A stretch of DNA of 64,000 nucleotides from Acanthaster planci. Its lineage: Eukaryota; Echinodermata; Asteroidea; Valvatida; Acanthasteridae. The stretch is from positions 417,639-481,638 of the forward strand of contig NW_019091413.1 in assembly GCF_001949145.1 (NCBI RefSeq), written 5' to 3'. The notes under the pieces were generated by a model. The model was given only the letters and a program-made list of their open reading frames with translations. It ran no database searches and was not told the DNA's origin. Positions within the stretch are counted from its first letter, which is position 1. Every line of letters begins with the position of its first letter. Of the stretch, positions 13,664 to 25,400 are shown in pieces. The position numbers were made by a program, and so were the translations under genes.

Positions 13664-14977
13664 TTGTTGAGATAAAAATTTCAATTTTAGATCTCAACAT
13701 TTGTTATGAATAAAGTACTTGCAACTTCGGTGTACTAATGAGATTGTATACGAATAAGGAATGCGGTATATAACAGAGGCCAAATGAAATAAGAAAACTT
13801 TTATGTGCAGGAATGAAGAAATCTTTATTCCAGTTGTAATGCGGGCATTGTTGAGAACACGAATATCCTTGGATGGAAAAAAATTTGTCGAGAGCAGAAA
13901 CAAACTTACTTTCCCAAAGATTCCATGAAGATCAATGTCAGACCCTTTCGATTTTGAGGATGCATTCATTTCACGTCATAGTGTTTGATAAACAGCTTGC
14001 AGTGTTTTTTTCTTTCCTCGTAATGTGTGTACACGCTTATTGCTCCTCCAGAAAATCCTGAAAGACGTCCACTCTTGCTATTTTTGGTGTGCTGTGATAT
14101 TAAAATTAAGATCATTTCCAGTCTAACTACAACAAGACCTTCAACATTTCTAAGGAAAATTTGCAAAGATTCAGTTGGGACATTTTCTTTTAATACTTCT
14201 TGTTTTCGGTTTGAAAGAATAAATTCCATTTATTGTTTTTTGGCCACAAAGTTCTTGACAATGGGTTTACATGCACATGCATTGGACGCGTATAAAGAAG
14301 GTGTACTGATTCATTACATGTATGTAGAAAATATCTAGTATTCCTGACACAAGTAAGGTTTTTGCGTGTTTGCCCAGTAATAAAATTGGTTATTTGTCAC
14401 CAAGTGTATTTTCATTAAGATCTCACATCATTTACAGCCGTAAAAGAATGAATCTTTTGAGGAATAAATTTACATAGACACCAGTAATTACATATCACAT
14501 TGAGCACCATTTTTATTTCCAACAGTTGACCCACATAGAACCCGTTGGCTATCTGGAGGTTGATCAAACGACCATCGTAGGTTTTCCAGCTGGTTTGGAT
14601 AGTTTTACATTCACAGAGTATTAATTTCAAATTCGTCCAGTGAAACCGTTTCTGTGCAGTTTCAATGTTTGATATCGTCATTTTATCACACAGTTTCAAC
14701 TGTTGCTCAGTCATCTCGTCTATACTGAAGTGTCTCATTCAGAAAGCAGTGTCTTCTCTTACCACACAATTTAATAACACGTTTGTTTAATTTAGTCCAA
14801 GTTCACAGTACGAAATACAGACCAATGCATAGTGGTCACAGATAAAACACGTTTCTTCTGCATTTCATTTTCTTTCATTTTAATTCATAAAATGTTTTGT
14901 TTATTTCGTTTGGATTAATTTTCTTGAAAACATGCTGACACTCATTCTAGGTGCGTTCATTTGGTTTAAATCTGTGT

Positions 14978-15448
14978 TTACCATGCCTTGTTCATTGTTA
15001 CTTTTGTCGTTAACCTATTCCGAGTTGTTTTGGAGGACTCAAGGAAGTTATGAGACAAATTTTGACTTCGCAAAAGTGTTGAAGTGACTGAAACCAAACG
15101 AATTAATATCTGAGCACCGCCGTTCAGCAGTAGGGGGCGGTGCCTCTGGAAGAGGCTCGTGGAGCACACTGAAGTTTTGTCCGTTGTCTTTGAGAAGACC
15201 CATTTCCCCCTCAACACTAGTGGACGAGTACGAGAAACACCACATAGATGGGTGGCATACGATAGCACAAGTTTGTTTTGATGTCGGCGTACCGTACAGC
15301 AAGCAACGAAGCAGCAGGGCTCTAGAGGTTCTTGATCTTGTGTGCGACCGAGGATTCCTGGGGACCGCACAACCCCACTATCCCGCTGTATCAGTTTTAC
15401 TTTAAGGAAAGTGTTTGTACGCGCCATAATGAGAAACATTTCCCTCAT
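14978..15448 (-). CDS. Hypothetical 156-codon open frame, doubtful
   Basis: This is one of the longest uninterrupted frames in the window outside the N gap and the LINE fragment. It lies in a locally GC-richer patch. The conceptual product is basic, with scattered Cys and Arg and no domain that I recognise. Two other frames across the same patch (15048-15302 minus, 15184-15405 plus) are also open, so the openness may only reflect base composition. There is no splice or neighbour support. It is listed so the reader knows it exists, not as a confident gene. Confidence 0.12.
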   Translation of the reverse strand: MREMFLIMARTNTFLKVKLIQRDSGVVRSPGILGRTQDQEPLEPCCFVACCTVRRHQNKLVLSYATHLCGVSRTRPLVLRGKWVFSKTTDKTSVCSTSLFQRHRPLLLNGGAQILIRLVSVTSTLLRSQNLSHNFLESSKTTRNRLTTKVTMNKAW

Positions 15449-16627
15449 TTCGTTATAAAGGCTGATAAGCCTTGCACAAAAACATCATAGAAAGGCAGCT
15501 TAAAAATTTGTGCATTCATTGTGGACTTAAATCACAGCAAGTTGCTCGTAGCGTGGAACAGGCGAATCTTTCAATTTCCTTGTGTGTAGAGTTTTGACAA
15601 ACAGGAAATCGGCCGGTTGTCACATACGTATCAAGAGGAAGGCTCGCATGAACTCGACGTCAACATCACTCTATACCCTCAAGGTTCCTTCCATTTGCCC
15701 AAATCTAGATTTTAAAGTTTCGCTGTTATCCAAAGTTATGCTAAATGATGTGGGGCGGTAAAAATTAGAATACGACCAGGTTAAACTTATCTTAATCCTC
15801 AACATTGAATTCGATAATATTCCGGAAAAGGAGATAATCTCCTCAATATTTAAGTATGGAGACGACATTTCTGGTTGAGAACTATGAAACTGGAGCACTC
15901 CTAACTTGTGATTCTAGCTTTAAGCTGGAAGAGCACGGACCTTTTATTCCAAGCTTAGTGTAAAAGAATGGTTCATATTGAGATTAATACTATGAAGAGG
16001 AATTACACAATAAACAATAATGGACATGTCAAGTACAGGTATTTCCAAGTAATTAGCGTGTCTTGTTCATGTTATTCTGCATGCAATAATACTGGCATTG
16101 AAGCCTTGAAATTCTTCAAAATTATCCCCTTCCTCAACTCAACTCACCCTTTTATCTTTGCTTTTGCAGAGCGCAAGTTGCCGGTGACTCTATAGTGGGC
16201 TTTTTCTGAGTTTTTAATCTTACAACATGGATGTCGCATTGGCTTGTAGTCTGTCATGAATAAATGAGCCTGTGTCGAAGAGTAAACCCCTAGCTGCTAT
16301 CGTGCGGAGCCATGACTTGGGACTGGAGTTTACTCTCGCCTTGTTAGAGGAACTATTGGTATAAACTCTTAAACTGCCGGTAAAAGTGGAGTTGGATGAT
16401 CCACTAGCACTTTCCCACATGCTGCTTCTCCTTAAGAATGCCTTGTCTATGTTCATCCGTTGTCTTCCCATTAGGCCTAACCAATATAAAACCAACCCAA
16501 TTTCAAGGGAAATATTTATTCTGACCTTTAGTTTTCCTAAGTAACCTGTACTCTTTTTATTCATTTTCCGTTGTAGCCCAGCACCCTGAGTAGCTTTTCA
16601 GCCTCGTTCAGGGCAAATTTTTGGCGG

Positions 16628-16670
16628 TTTTTTTTTCTTTTTTTCTTTTTTTTCTTTTTTCCTTTTTTTC
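16628..16670 (+). repeat. T-rich microsatellite (T)nC
   Basis: A run of T blocks of six to nine bases separated by single or double C, about 43 bp. It creates an artificial poly-lysine frame on the minus strand. Confidence 0.9.
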
Positions 16671-17792
16671 CTGATGAGCCTCTTGCCTGTATGCTGACGT
16701 TGCAGAGAGTGTTCATTGCAACTGTGCACGGGTGAAACGCGGTAAGCGAACACAGAATGGACAAAAAACGTGCATATGGAACTATGCCTGAACTAAGTAC
16801 CTGAGCAATGTACCTAATACGTAGTTTTCTCCATTTTGCCTTTGTGGGCCCTTTAAATGTAGCCCAACTCTTACGGGGGCGACAGTTCAGGGCCAGGTTA
16901 TGTATGGGTGTACCATGAGCGATCAACATACCGATCCGATGTTATCGATAAGAATTCATTGGAATGGCTGTGGTCTTGCCATTTCAGCCTCTCTTTCGAT
17001 GCAACCGTTCAAGGGACCCATGAGAACCTAGAAACCTACCTTAGTGTCCTCAAATTAATGATAGAGGAGAGTCGCTAATTTTCGTGAGTGATCAGGTATT
17101 CCTACTCTGAACTTGCAAACTCGCCGTAACCTATTTCCTAACTGGGATTCACTGTGACAGATCAAAGTACTAAATAAAAATGTAACTGAATGCTTGGAAA
17201 TACTTGAGAACACCTCTACGGCATAAATTCGACTATTGGAGAATTATTTCTGAACAGAGTTTTGCCAAGATTAACGTTGCCTTGACATAAAAAGCCACCA
17301 CCGCTTAGCCGTGACCCCGCCTGAATCATACCATTCAGGGTTCATCCAATGGTCACCTGTCAATGAAGATGACGGGAAGAGGCACGTCAGTAATCTCAGT
17401 ATTCATCAATTCAGAGGAAATATCCGCGACCCCATTTACCTGAACGTTCGATGGAAAGTGGAGCGGAATTCCTCTTGCTAAAGAGCTCCCCGAAAACAGT
17501 CACATGAAGTACAAGCTCCCGTCCGTTTCCCCAGCAAAGATGCTAATTTTTTTTTACAGGGCAGCCAGACGTAGTACTAATGGAGTCCGAAAGAGCCGTT
17601 GATTTCAGCGTCTTCAAAGGAATGTGCACCTTTGCAAAGTAGAAGACAATAAGTAAAATACACTACTCACAGTCTTTATGTCGGTTACACTCATTTGTTG
17701 CATCCCAATGCATGTTTTCTTGTGATGTCTGAATTTCTGAAAACGCTGTCGTAATAATATTTCTGTGGGGGATGGGTTTGTTTTTGCATTTT

Positions 17793-17835
17793 AATCGGGG
17801 ACCCTGAAAAGCAAAGGACAATAGGGTCCCCGATT
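17793..17835. repeat. Perfect short hairpin
   Basis: AATCGGGGACCCT is followed, after a 17-base A-rich loop, by its exact reverse complement AGGGTCCCCGATT. The stem is 13 bp. It may be a MITE remnant or a structured transcript end. No gene is attached to it. Confidence 0.7.
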
Positions 17836-19289
17836 CAAAGAGCGTCCCCGTTTGACAATGGTGAACAGATCTCCCCAAGCATGGAGGAAGGAAAAGATGT
17901 ATGAACAAAGGAGTAACTGTTCCCAATCTCATCAACTTGCACATTAAGTTTAAGAAGGGCTCCCAAAAATTCTAGACTAAATTCTAAAAACATGGGCTGT
18001 CCCTTTGCGAGAATAAGAACAAGATGTCTTACAACCGTAGAAACCAAGTGATAGAGTTAAGGGAGAGTTATATGGTCGAGATTGTAGTCTGAAACAAATG
18101 ATAACGTTCCAGCAACCATTTTGCATCCAATGATTTGAGTAAAGGCTGCCGCCATCGGTAGTTCCAGTGGTCTTTCTTTGCTATGACGTCGAATAAAATG
18201 GTGCTGCTCGTCAGCTATAATGCAGTGACAGTGAACTGATATTTTATGGACTTAAGTAAAGTACTTCGGAACTGGATCTTCTCCTAATATTCCATGGGGT
18301 CGTATTTTGCGATTAAAACGAAGTATATGTTAATTTGATTCTCTTTCTCGTCGGTCTAAGCACAGACCCAATACTTTTTTTTACGATATTTGACTTCGAT
18401 GGTCGACCGTAAAGGTTAAAAATCATGCAAGGAAGTACAGCGCCATAGTCAGCGGGTCTAGTTGAGCTGCCTCATTCGTAACCTCATCAACAGCCACCGA
18501 TGATATTCAAACTGTTAAACTTGCTAATTTCGTCAAATGTGTTTTGAAAAATTAAATATATGTTTTCCCAACCACAATAGTAATAATTGGGTTCAAATAC
18601 ATGTTCCGTTGGCCAGATTTAAGCGAATTTACTCCCTTTTGTGGTTGTGGCTCAAATTAGATTTCAGACGGTTTCATTTTGAGCTCATTCTAAGTTGAAG
18701 GTTTACCATTCACATTAGGTATCCGTTCAACTCAGCGGTTGGTGAAAGCTTGTTTGCATGCGATTTTGTAACATTGTTTTCCATTTTGCCCTTTCCATTT
18801 GGTAGAATTTGCATTCAAATAAATGGAATTATATTAAAATATAAAATTTCTTTTACTGCCACCTTTTTTAAGAATTTCTTAAATAAGTCATTTTTTTACT
18901 TTAATTAATGCCGTTTTTAAGAAACACGTAAATGTTGATTCTTTCCATCTCTTTATGGATCAAAAGTGGATTGCTCTGGATAATTCATGACGGATCAGCT
19001 CTCATACCCGTGTTTAATTTTGCGCAAGTGGCCCATTCCTCGACACGTAGGCCATCGTTAATCAGAACTTTTCAGTGCTATCGATCTGATAGTTTATGTT
19101 AAGACTATCTGGAAGTTTGACATAGCCCTGCTTTTGAGCGCTTTGATCAAACTTGTACAGTTGGCATTTGCATTTTCGTAAACTGAACTGAAACATCTAT
19201 GATACAGTCAGTGCGAGGATCTAACACCACACTTTCCATTTTGTTATATACCAACACTTCATATCCTCCATAACGTTAACTCTAAGCAC

Positions 19290-19446
19290 GGGGAGTCAAG
19301 TTGGCATAGTGGTTCTTTTCTTGCCTTCCACCTCTGCTGTCCGGGTTCGAATCGGTCCACATGTGGATTAGGTTTTCAGTCCCTACCTGATTCCGTGGGT
19401 TTTACCCAGAATATTCCTCAGGGGTTTTCCTCCCACCTCTAAAACT
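19290..19446 (+). mobile_element. tRNA-derived SINE
   Basis: The head looks like a degenerate tRNA gene: an A-box-like AGTTGGCATAGTGG near 19299 and a B-box GGGTTCGAATC at 19343-19353. It is followed by a body with GTGGGTTTTACCC and GGGGTTTTCCTCCCACCTC, resembling the conserved central region found in some animal SINE families. It is not an intact tRNA because the acceptor arms do not pair. Confidence 0.65.
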
Positions 19447-19811
19447 ATGACTGCTTATCATTGTCTCTTCTATACAGGTTTCTTCAGACTTGAAAGCTAC
19501 AGTGCCTAGGGCACTTTTGAGGAAGCATTAGTGTCATTTGCAGAAATAAATAACAGTAATAGTATTTGTGAATGGTTGTCTGTATTTGTTGGGTGCGAAC
19601 AGCTGATTGCTTTGCGCGATTGCTTGATTCTGCATGAATTTTCAACTTGAACTTATATTTCTTGAAACAATCTTTTACAAATGTGAATACCAAGAAAAGG
19701 CATTTGGCTGATGGTGGAATTATCGACAAATTTGTGCATTAAGATTGACTGATTGCGCAAAAATCGGGCCTATCGACCGATCGTATCCAGCATTATACAA
19801 ATATTCACCGC

Positions 19812-19938
19812 TTCGAGTGATGTAATAAAACTAACCTCCCGAGGCAATCGATCCATGGAGAATTCTATTTTCACGAGGAGAAGCCGAGGGGAAATGAAAT
19901 GCTCCATGGGGGGGCTAGTTTTATTACAGTACGAGGTA
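19812..19938. repeat. Imperfect palindrome, probable MITE
   Basis: GTAATAAAACTAACCTCCCG on the left and GGGGGCTAGTTTTATTAC on the right are inverted. CCATGGAG/CTCCATGG gives a second paired block further in. The element is about 127 bp and non-coding. Confidence 0.6.
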
Positions 19939-21784
19939 AAGCATTTGATATTTGTTGCGTAACACCTCTCCCATAGATTCTGCTTGATTTAAGCGATAAC
20001 AGCGTATAAAAATACTCTTTTTGATTAAGAAATTTGTTGAAATTTCCGAGCACTCTTCCAAACTACATACCTCTTCACAAAATGTTTGAACCCAGCTCTG
20101 TAGCGCTAGGGCTTCGGAATACGTTTGAAGCGCAACGCGCACGCCAGTATGCATTTGCACGCAGTGCCGGTAGTCACGCGTAGTTCTTTGGTTGCTACGG
20201 GTATAGAACCTTGGGTGCTATTGGTATAGTTTTTTGCCTATGCACAGCAAGATTACTCATGTGACTTGCCCTCGGCCACTCAAGATACAGAATCTCTGGG
20301 TGAGGTGTTTAAACAAATGTAAATATTTGGGCCGGCCACAGTGTGCATTGTGTATAGCTCGTGTAAGAAATTGCCATTTCCATGGTTGATATGGGTCTCT
20401 CTTTAAGGTCGTGGGCAAATACTTCTACATGTATTACCGAAAGTTTTATATTTAAGAATGTGTCTTTTCAAAAATCTGGACCAAAGGAATCCAACCCGGC
20501 CAAACACATTTGCAGAGAAGTAATGAAAACAAAACCCTGGTTTGTTTACATCTGACGCGACAGCTGGTTTGAACATTACGTGTGGGTGATTCTTTATGCC
20601 ATTACATTTATGGCTGCAGCAGAATACGTTGTGTTCAATTAGGTCTAAGCCTGCATCTTTGCCCTTTGCAAAAAGGCCTACGGGGCAAATGCTGACAATA
20701 GACCTAGCCGTAGATCTGGAAGTCCGCTTCCGACATCACATTATAGGCTTGCGCTATACATACATCAGAAATACGTAAGAAGTCACGAGTCCCAGCCCAG
20801 ATGAGATGTTTTCATGCGAATTGGTGATATCATCCTCTTCAATTTTCTCTTGGGGTCTTTTTCTTTGTTAAGAGGTGCAAGACGCAATACTTCGGATATA
20901 GAACGCCAAACATGTCCATGAAATTGGAGTTTGTTCGTAACAAAATTAATGACAGAGCTTATGACTAGGATAACTCGTAGTCAATGCACCAGCATTGCAT
21001 TCATTCATAATATCCGCTTCGATCGTACACGTTTAAGTTTCTCCACTTGTGTTTATTGAATTAACATGGTCAAACATGTATACAGGTATATCATAATTAT
21101 ATGAGTATAATCAATGTTTCTACAACAAACGTTACATTATGAATGAAATAGAATAGGTAGCTGGAATTCTGTTCTATTCCGCATTTACAGAATTTAGACA
21201 AGACATATATACACAAAAAATTATACAATAAATTGCCGCATTCGTTAACTAAATGCGTTTGGCTTCGACAACCATGGATTAAGAACGTAAAACACCATTA
21301 CATGTAATAGAACGCCACTACATTGGACTTACACACGTACACTCCACTGATATTAAATGGAATAAGTTAATGAGACACGGGTATGGTATATCGAGTTATC
21401 GCTACATTTTAAAAACCCCTCTTAGTTTACAGATTGATGAAATATTGATGATATTTTAATGTTTTTGAATCTTTGAGGCTTTAGAGTGCAAAACCAAGAG
21501 AAACAAACTCAGACCTCCATCACTATGATTACAATAAAACACACATGAATGTGGGTAAGAGGTTGATTTTGTTTTTAAAACCTTTGCCAAAGTGACCGAG
21601 CAATGTATTCCATGAATGGACATAGTGTTTCTCATATTTAAAGTACTTGAACGAAATCTGCTTGGCCATACATAAAATATGACTTTTACTACAGCAAAGG
21701 TAAGGAATTTTATGTGTTCATTTAAAACTAGATACTACATAAAAATAAGCATAAACATCAGTTTCTGTTTCTCATGATGTTGAC

Positions 21785-21790
21785 TTTATT
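21785..21790 (-). terminator. Candidate polyadenylation signal of CAP gene
   Basis: TTTATT on the + strand is AATAAA on the minus strand, about 540 bp downstream of the CAP gene stop codon. It is the nearest canonical hexamer I found; a nearer ATTAAA lies at 21890-21895. Confidence 0.3.
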
Positions 21791-22328
21791 TGTATAGGCC
21801 TACATGTATTTAATTGAATGGACATAACTTACACACGAGGAATAATCAGCGATGAAGTTGTCATGAAGTGAGCATAATTATTATGCAAAACTTTAATGAG
21901 TCTACGCATTCAAGTGGATACTGTTATCGAACCATATTTATGTCTGAAATCAAAAAATGAAAAGGTCGGCTTAGGCTCTAGATTCTAAAAATCTAAACCA
22001 ACTAAATTACTATTTTAATTATAATACCATCATCAGATATCTCCTCAAAGATCTCACTATCAAAGTGCTACGTCGAGGATAGGTCCATAATTTGAAGTCT
22101 CTCCTTGTCAAAGAGTGTCACCAATGAGGGGGGAACGTAAAACACATGAAATAAAAAGCCAATCGGTTAAGAAAATCAATTCTTGCTCCTATGGTACCCT
22201 TACGACGGCACATTAATGATTATTTTGTAGACATTTCATTTGTTCATACACTGTTCTTAGGATCTGTCATTTGTTGTTCCACCATTTACGTTCGTTTCTC
22301 TTCAGTAATAAGAACTGCGTGATATTGT

Positions 22329-22480
22329 TTAAACTTGAAAGTTGGATCCTCCCAGTAGGCTAGGATTTGGCACGCATCTGCCACAGGATACTGGACAGTA
22401 ATTGGTGGCAAAGTCCTCATTGTTCTCACACAGGACGGCATCAGACCATTCACAATACTGGAACTCATCTCGACAAATGG
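22329..22480 (-). CDS. CAP gene exon 14: ShKT3 and stop
   Basis: The acceptor is catttccag at 22481-22482 and the stop TAA lies at 22329-22331. It encodes ICRDEFQYCEWSDAVLC followed by ATNYCPVSCGRC, giving the six ShKT cysteines. A 12-residue polar tail ends SNFQV. Starts in phase 1. Confidence 0.9.
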
Positions 22481-25400
22481 CTGGAAATGACAATCACAGT
22501 TCAACGAAACTCAGAAAAAGATCAGAAGACTCATATTTGGTATTCTGACCAAACAGGGCGTTTCCTTATTCATTATATATTCATTATATATGTACGCATA
22601 TGTAAGCTTGTACGCATTCTGACCGAGAAACAAGATTCATGTCTCTGCTTAATCTTTGAAAAGGAGGATAGAATGGCTTGGTAATAATGGCAGATTGGAG
22701 GAGACGGGGACCATACCTACCTTTGAATAAGAGGATGATTTTGGGTATTTTGTTTTCTTTTCCAGAAGTAACCTCATGTAAGAAGTAACATCATTTAGCC
22801 TCACCCCTCAAAATGCGGCAAAGGTTACATAAAGAAATCCTCAAATATTACCTGCCACTTCCCCTCTATAAAACACTTCAAAACTGTTTTTACATCTGAT
22901 GTTGGGTTGTTTCGCTTCGTTATGGCAATACACGGTTCTGCCTTTGTTTTGTTTATTTTCAAATACTTTTAGATTTGCGCAAAATAAAGCCAACTGACCT
23001 GTGCAGTCTTCTCCATGCCATCCACTTGGACACTCACACGTACATGTTTCACGGTTCAGCAGACCTTGGTTGTAGCAGGTCATATCGCAATCTAAAAATG
23101 GACAAAAATTGACAGCCTTATTTGATGGAAGAGCACTTTGGATGTCGGAAATGAATGTCTTACATACTAAAACAGTGGATTAGGCGAAGGGGTGACTCAC
23201 AACCACCATGCTCAAGAGAGATGTCGAATATCATACGATGGATGGTATTTCCAGTTACTGATCATTGACGTCATTGCCGGAACTTTGAGGGCGGGAGATT
23301 ATGTACAAACCCCTGATTTCCATACTTTACGGTCATTAGGACTGATCTCAGACGGTAATGATGGGTTAGTCTTCCCAAAGTAAAACAGACAGGTTACCTC
23401 CAGCAGCAGCTGCAGACATCACAGGATCTGCAACAAAGCATACACAGATCACGATACAGTTGAATATCAGCTCTACTTTTTCATTATAGTGCAATTTTTC
23501 ATAGTGACCGTGTATTTTCATTTGAGTCAGTAGCGGTGGCGTATCCTGATTTTGAGTCAGAGTGAGACAAAGTGGGGATTATTCCCGAAATCAACTGTCC
23601 ATTTTTTCATCTGTACGAGAATCCTCCCCTTTCACTGGAACGGTGCTGGTACCGTTCCGAGTCATGTATTGCATGTATTGTCTCGTCGCAGAATAGACCC
23701 ATACCTATTTGGTCGACCGATTTGACGATTTACACACTTTTTGTGTGTCATACTCGTCAGAATTTTGCATAGCGTTTTTCTGGGAATGTGTGATAAAGGG
23801 TCAATAACGACTGCCAAGTGTTCGTTTTCATTTTGTTTAAAATAAAATAAAGTCGATGTTGACGTTCCACTGAATGTCATTTTTTCAAGACACTCAACCG
23901 ACATTGTTTGACTCTCATAAAAAGTAAATCACTCACTGCATAAGCCACACATGGCTTGACAGTACGTCAGCACATACGGATGATCATCGTCACACCAGTT
24001 TGGATACCAGCCACGATGACAGAGGACCTTGTTAGTATTTTCACAACGCTCTGTCAAAAGAAAAAGAGTGAAGTTTGAGCGAAAAACAGAACAAAACAGT
24101 CGATGCATCCAACCAATCGGGCCTATTCCGTTGCAAGTGGATTTATGAACAGCAAAGGAACAGCTCTCCACCGAGGATATTTCTGGTGACCAACAGAATA
24201 TAGAAACCCTATAACACATTCATAGACGGTGGATTCACACCAGTCATCTACACCTACAAAATCAAAGACACTCAGAAACATTTAGTAGGTTAACTCTGAA
24301 TCCGCTTCTTCGTGGAGACACACACCGGGACCAAACTTGTTACAGGGACACAAGACAGTCCCTGTAATCTGCTCAATAATTTCCTGACAGAAACTGTCCG
24401 TTTGATTATGAAGCGGTTACAGCACGCATACGGTACACGCCGTACCCAATACAACCCGCGTAATCGGTGGGATTTGAACAAGTCGTCTCGTGTAGGTGCC
24501 CAAAATGATCTTTAGAAATAATAAGCAACGTCTCACCTCCACAAGATTCGCCCATCCAGCCATCATCACAGCTACAATGGCAGTTGTCATAATCCATAGA
24601 ACCATGCACACACTGAATATTACACTCTGTAGTGAAACCGGGAAGACTACAGTGAAAACTTAGTTTTATGTTCAAATTTAGCATCGAAGGGATCACAAGT
24701 CAAATTTCAACTCTCAAAAGAATGGGTTATGCGAAAAATACCATCGCCACCGTTCTGGATGCTTCATTAATTTTCCACTTAACATTTCCAGACACAAATT
24801 GCTAGCCTACACCCTTTATTTTATTCAACCGTTACTTTAAACTTTGTCATCATGATCTGCTTGCTTATGGAGCTGGATACATTCGTTTTATATGATAAAG
24901 CACGACAGGCGCACAGGGAGTATTTGAAAACGAAGACAGTTGCGCAACCAAGTTTAATCAAAGTATATCCTTAGTTGAGGCTGGCGACTGAACGTGCAAA
25001 CAAAGACCATGAATTGACTGACATCGTGTTGATCGATTATTAGGGCCTAACAATAATTTCTTACACGTGTGACCCTCGTGTAACCAGGTGTTTTACTTCG
25101 TGATACTTATTAATGATGAATATTGGCGGCGTAAATCCAAAGCATGTCACTGCGTTTCCTCTCGGCCAAGTTGCTTGGTACCTGAGCATGAAGCTCCACT
25201 CCATGGCTCGATGCAGTCACACATGCACGTGTCGGGGTTTTTAGTGCCTCCGTTTACACAGTCGGGTCCGCCACACTCTGTCACGAAATGAGATGAAATG
25301 ATAGGTGATTATTTCACGAATTCATGTTCAAGGCATGGTGGTCGTATACGCCGTGACCCGTATTACATATTCTCTGAGAATATTTCCCTTTTTATGTAAA

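Larger units (their letters stand above)
11097..22328. other. Intergenic region between convergent genes
   Basis: The RTTN-like gene (+) and the CAP gene (-) face each other across about 11 kb. Besides both 3' UTRs, I see a hAT-like MITE (13481-13663), a T-rich microsatellite (16628-16670), a hairpin (17793-17835), a tRNA-derived SINE (19290-19446) and a palindromic element (19812-19938). A more CpG-rich patch at about 15.0-15.45 kb carries an unexplained 156-codon frame. No other gene is supported. Confidence 0.6.

Noticed and set aside
16220-16564. 114-codon minus frame with 'FDTGS', like an aspartic protease motif
   Set aside because: There is no second protease motif, RT or integrase nearby, so a single short match is probably chance.
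16561-16929. 122-codon minus frame with a poly-lysine stretch
   Set aside because: The lysines come from the T-rich microsatellite; flanking peptide has no family resemblance.
19290-19362. Possible tRNA gene (GGTTCGAATC B-box)
   Set aside because: The acceptor and anticodon arms do not pair and a SINE body follows directly.
24406-24696. 96-codon minus frame that starts upstream of exon 10
   Set aside because: It is EGF3 exon 10 plus read-through into introns on both sides, not a separate gene.
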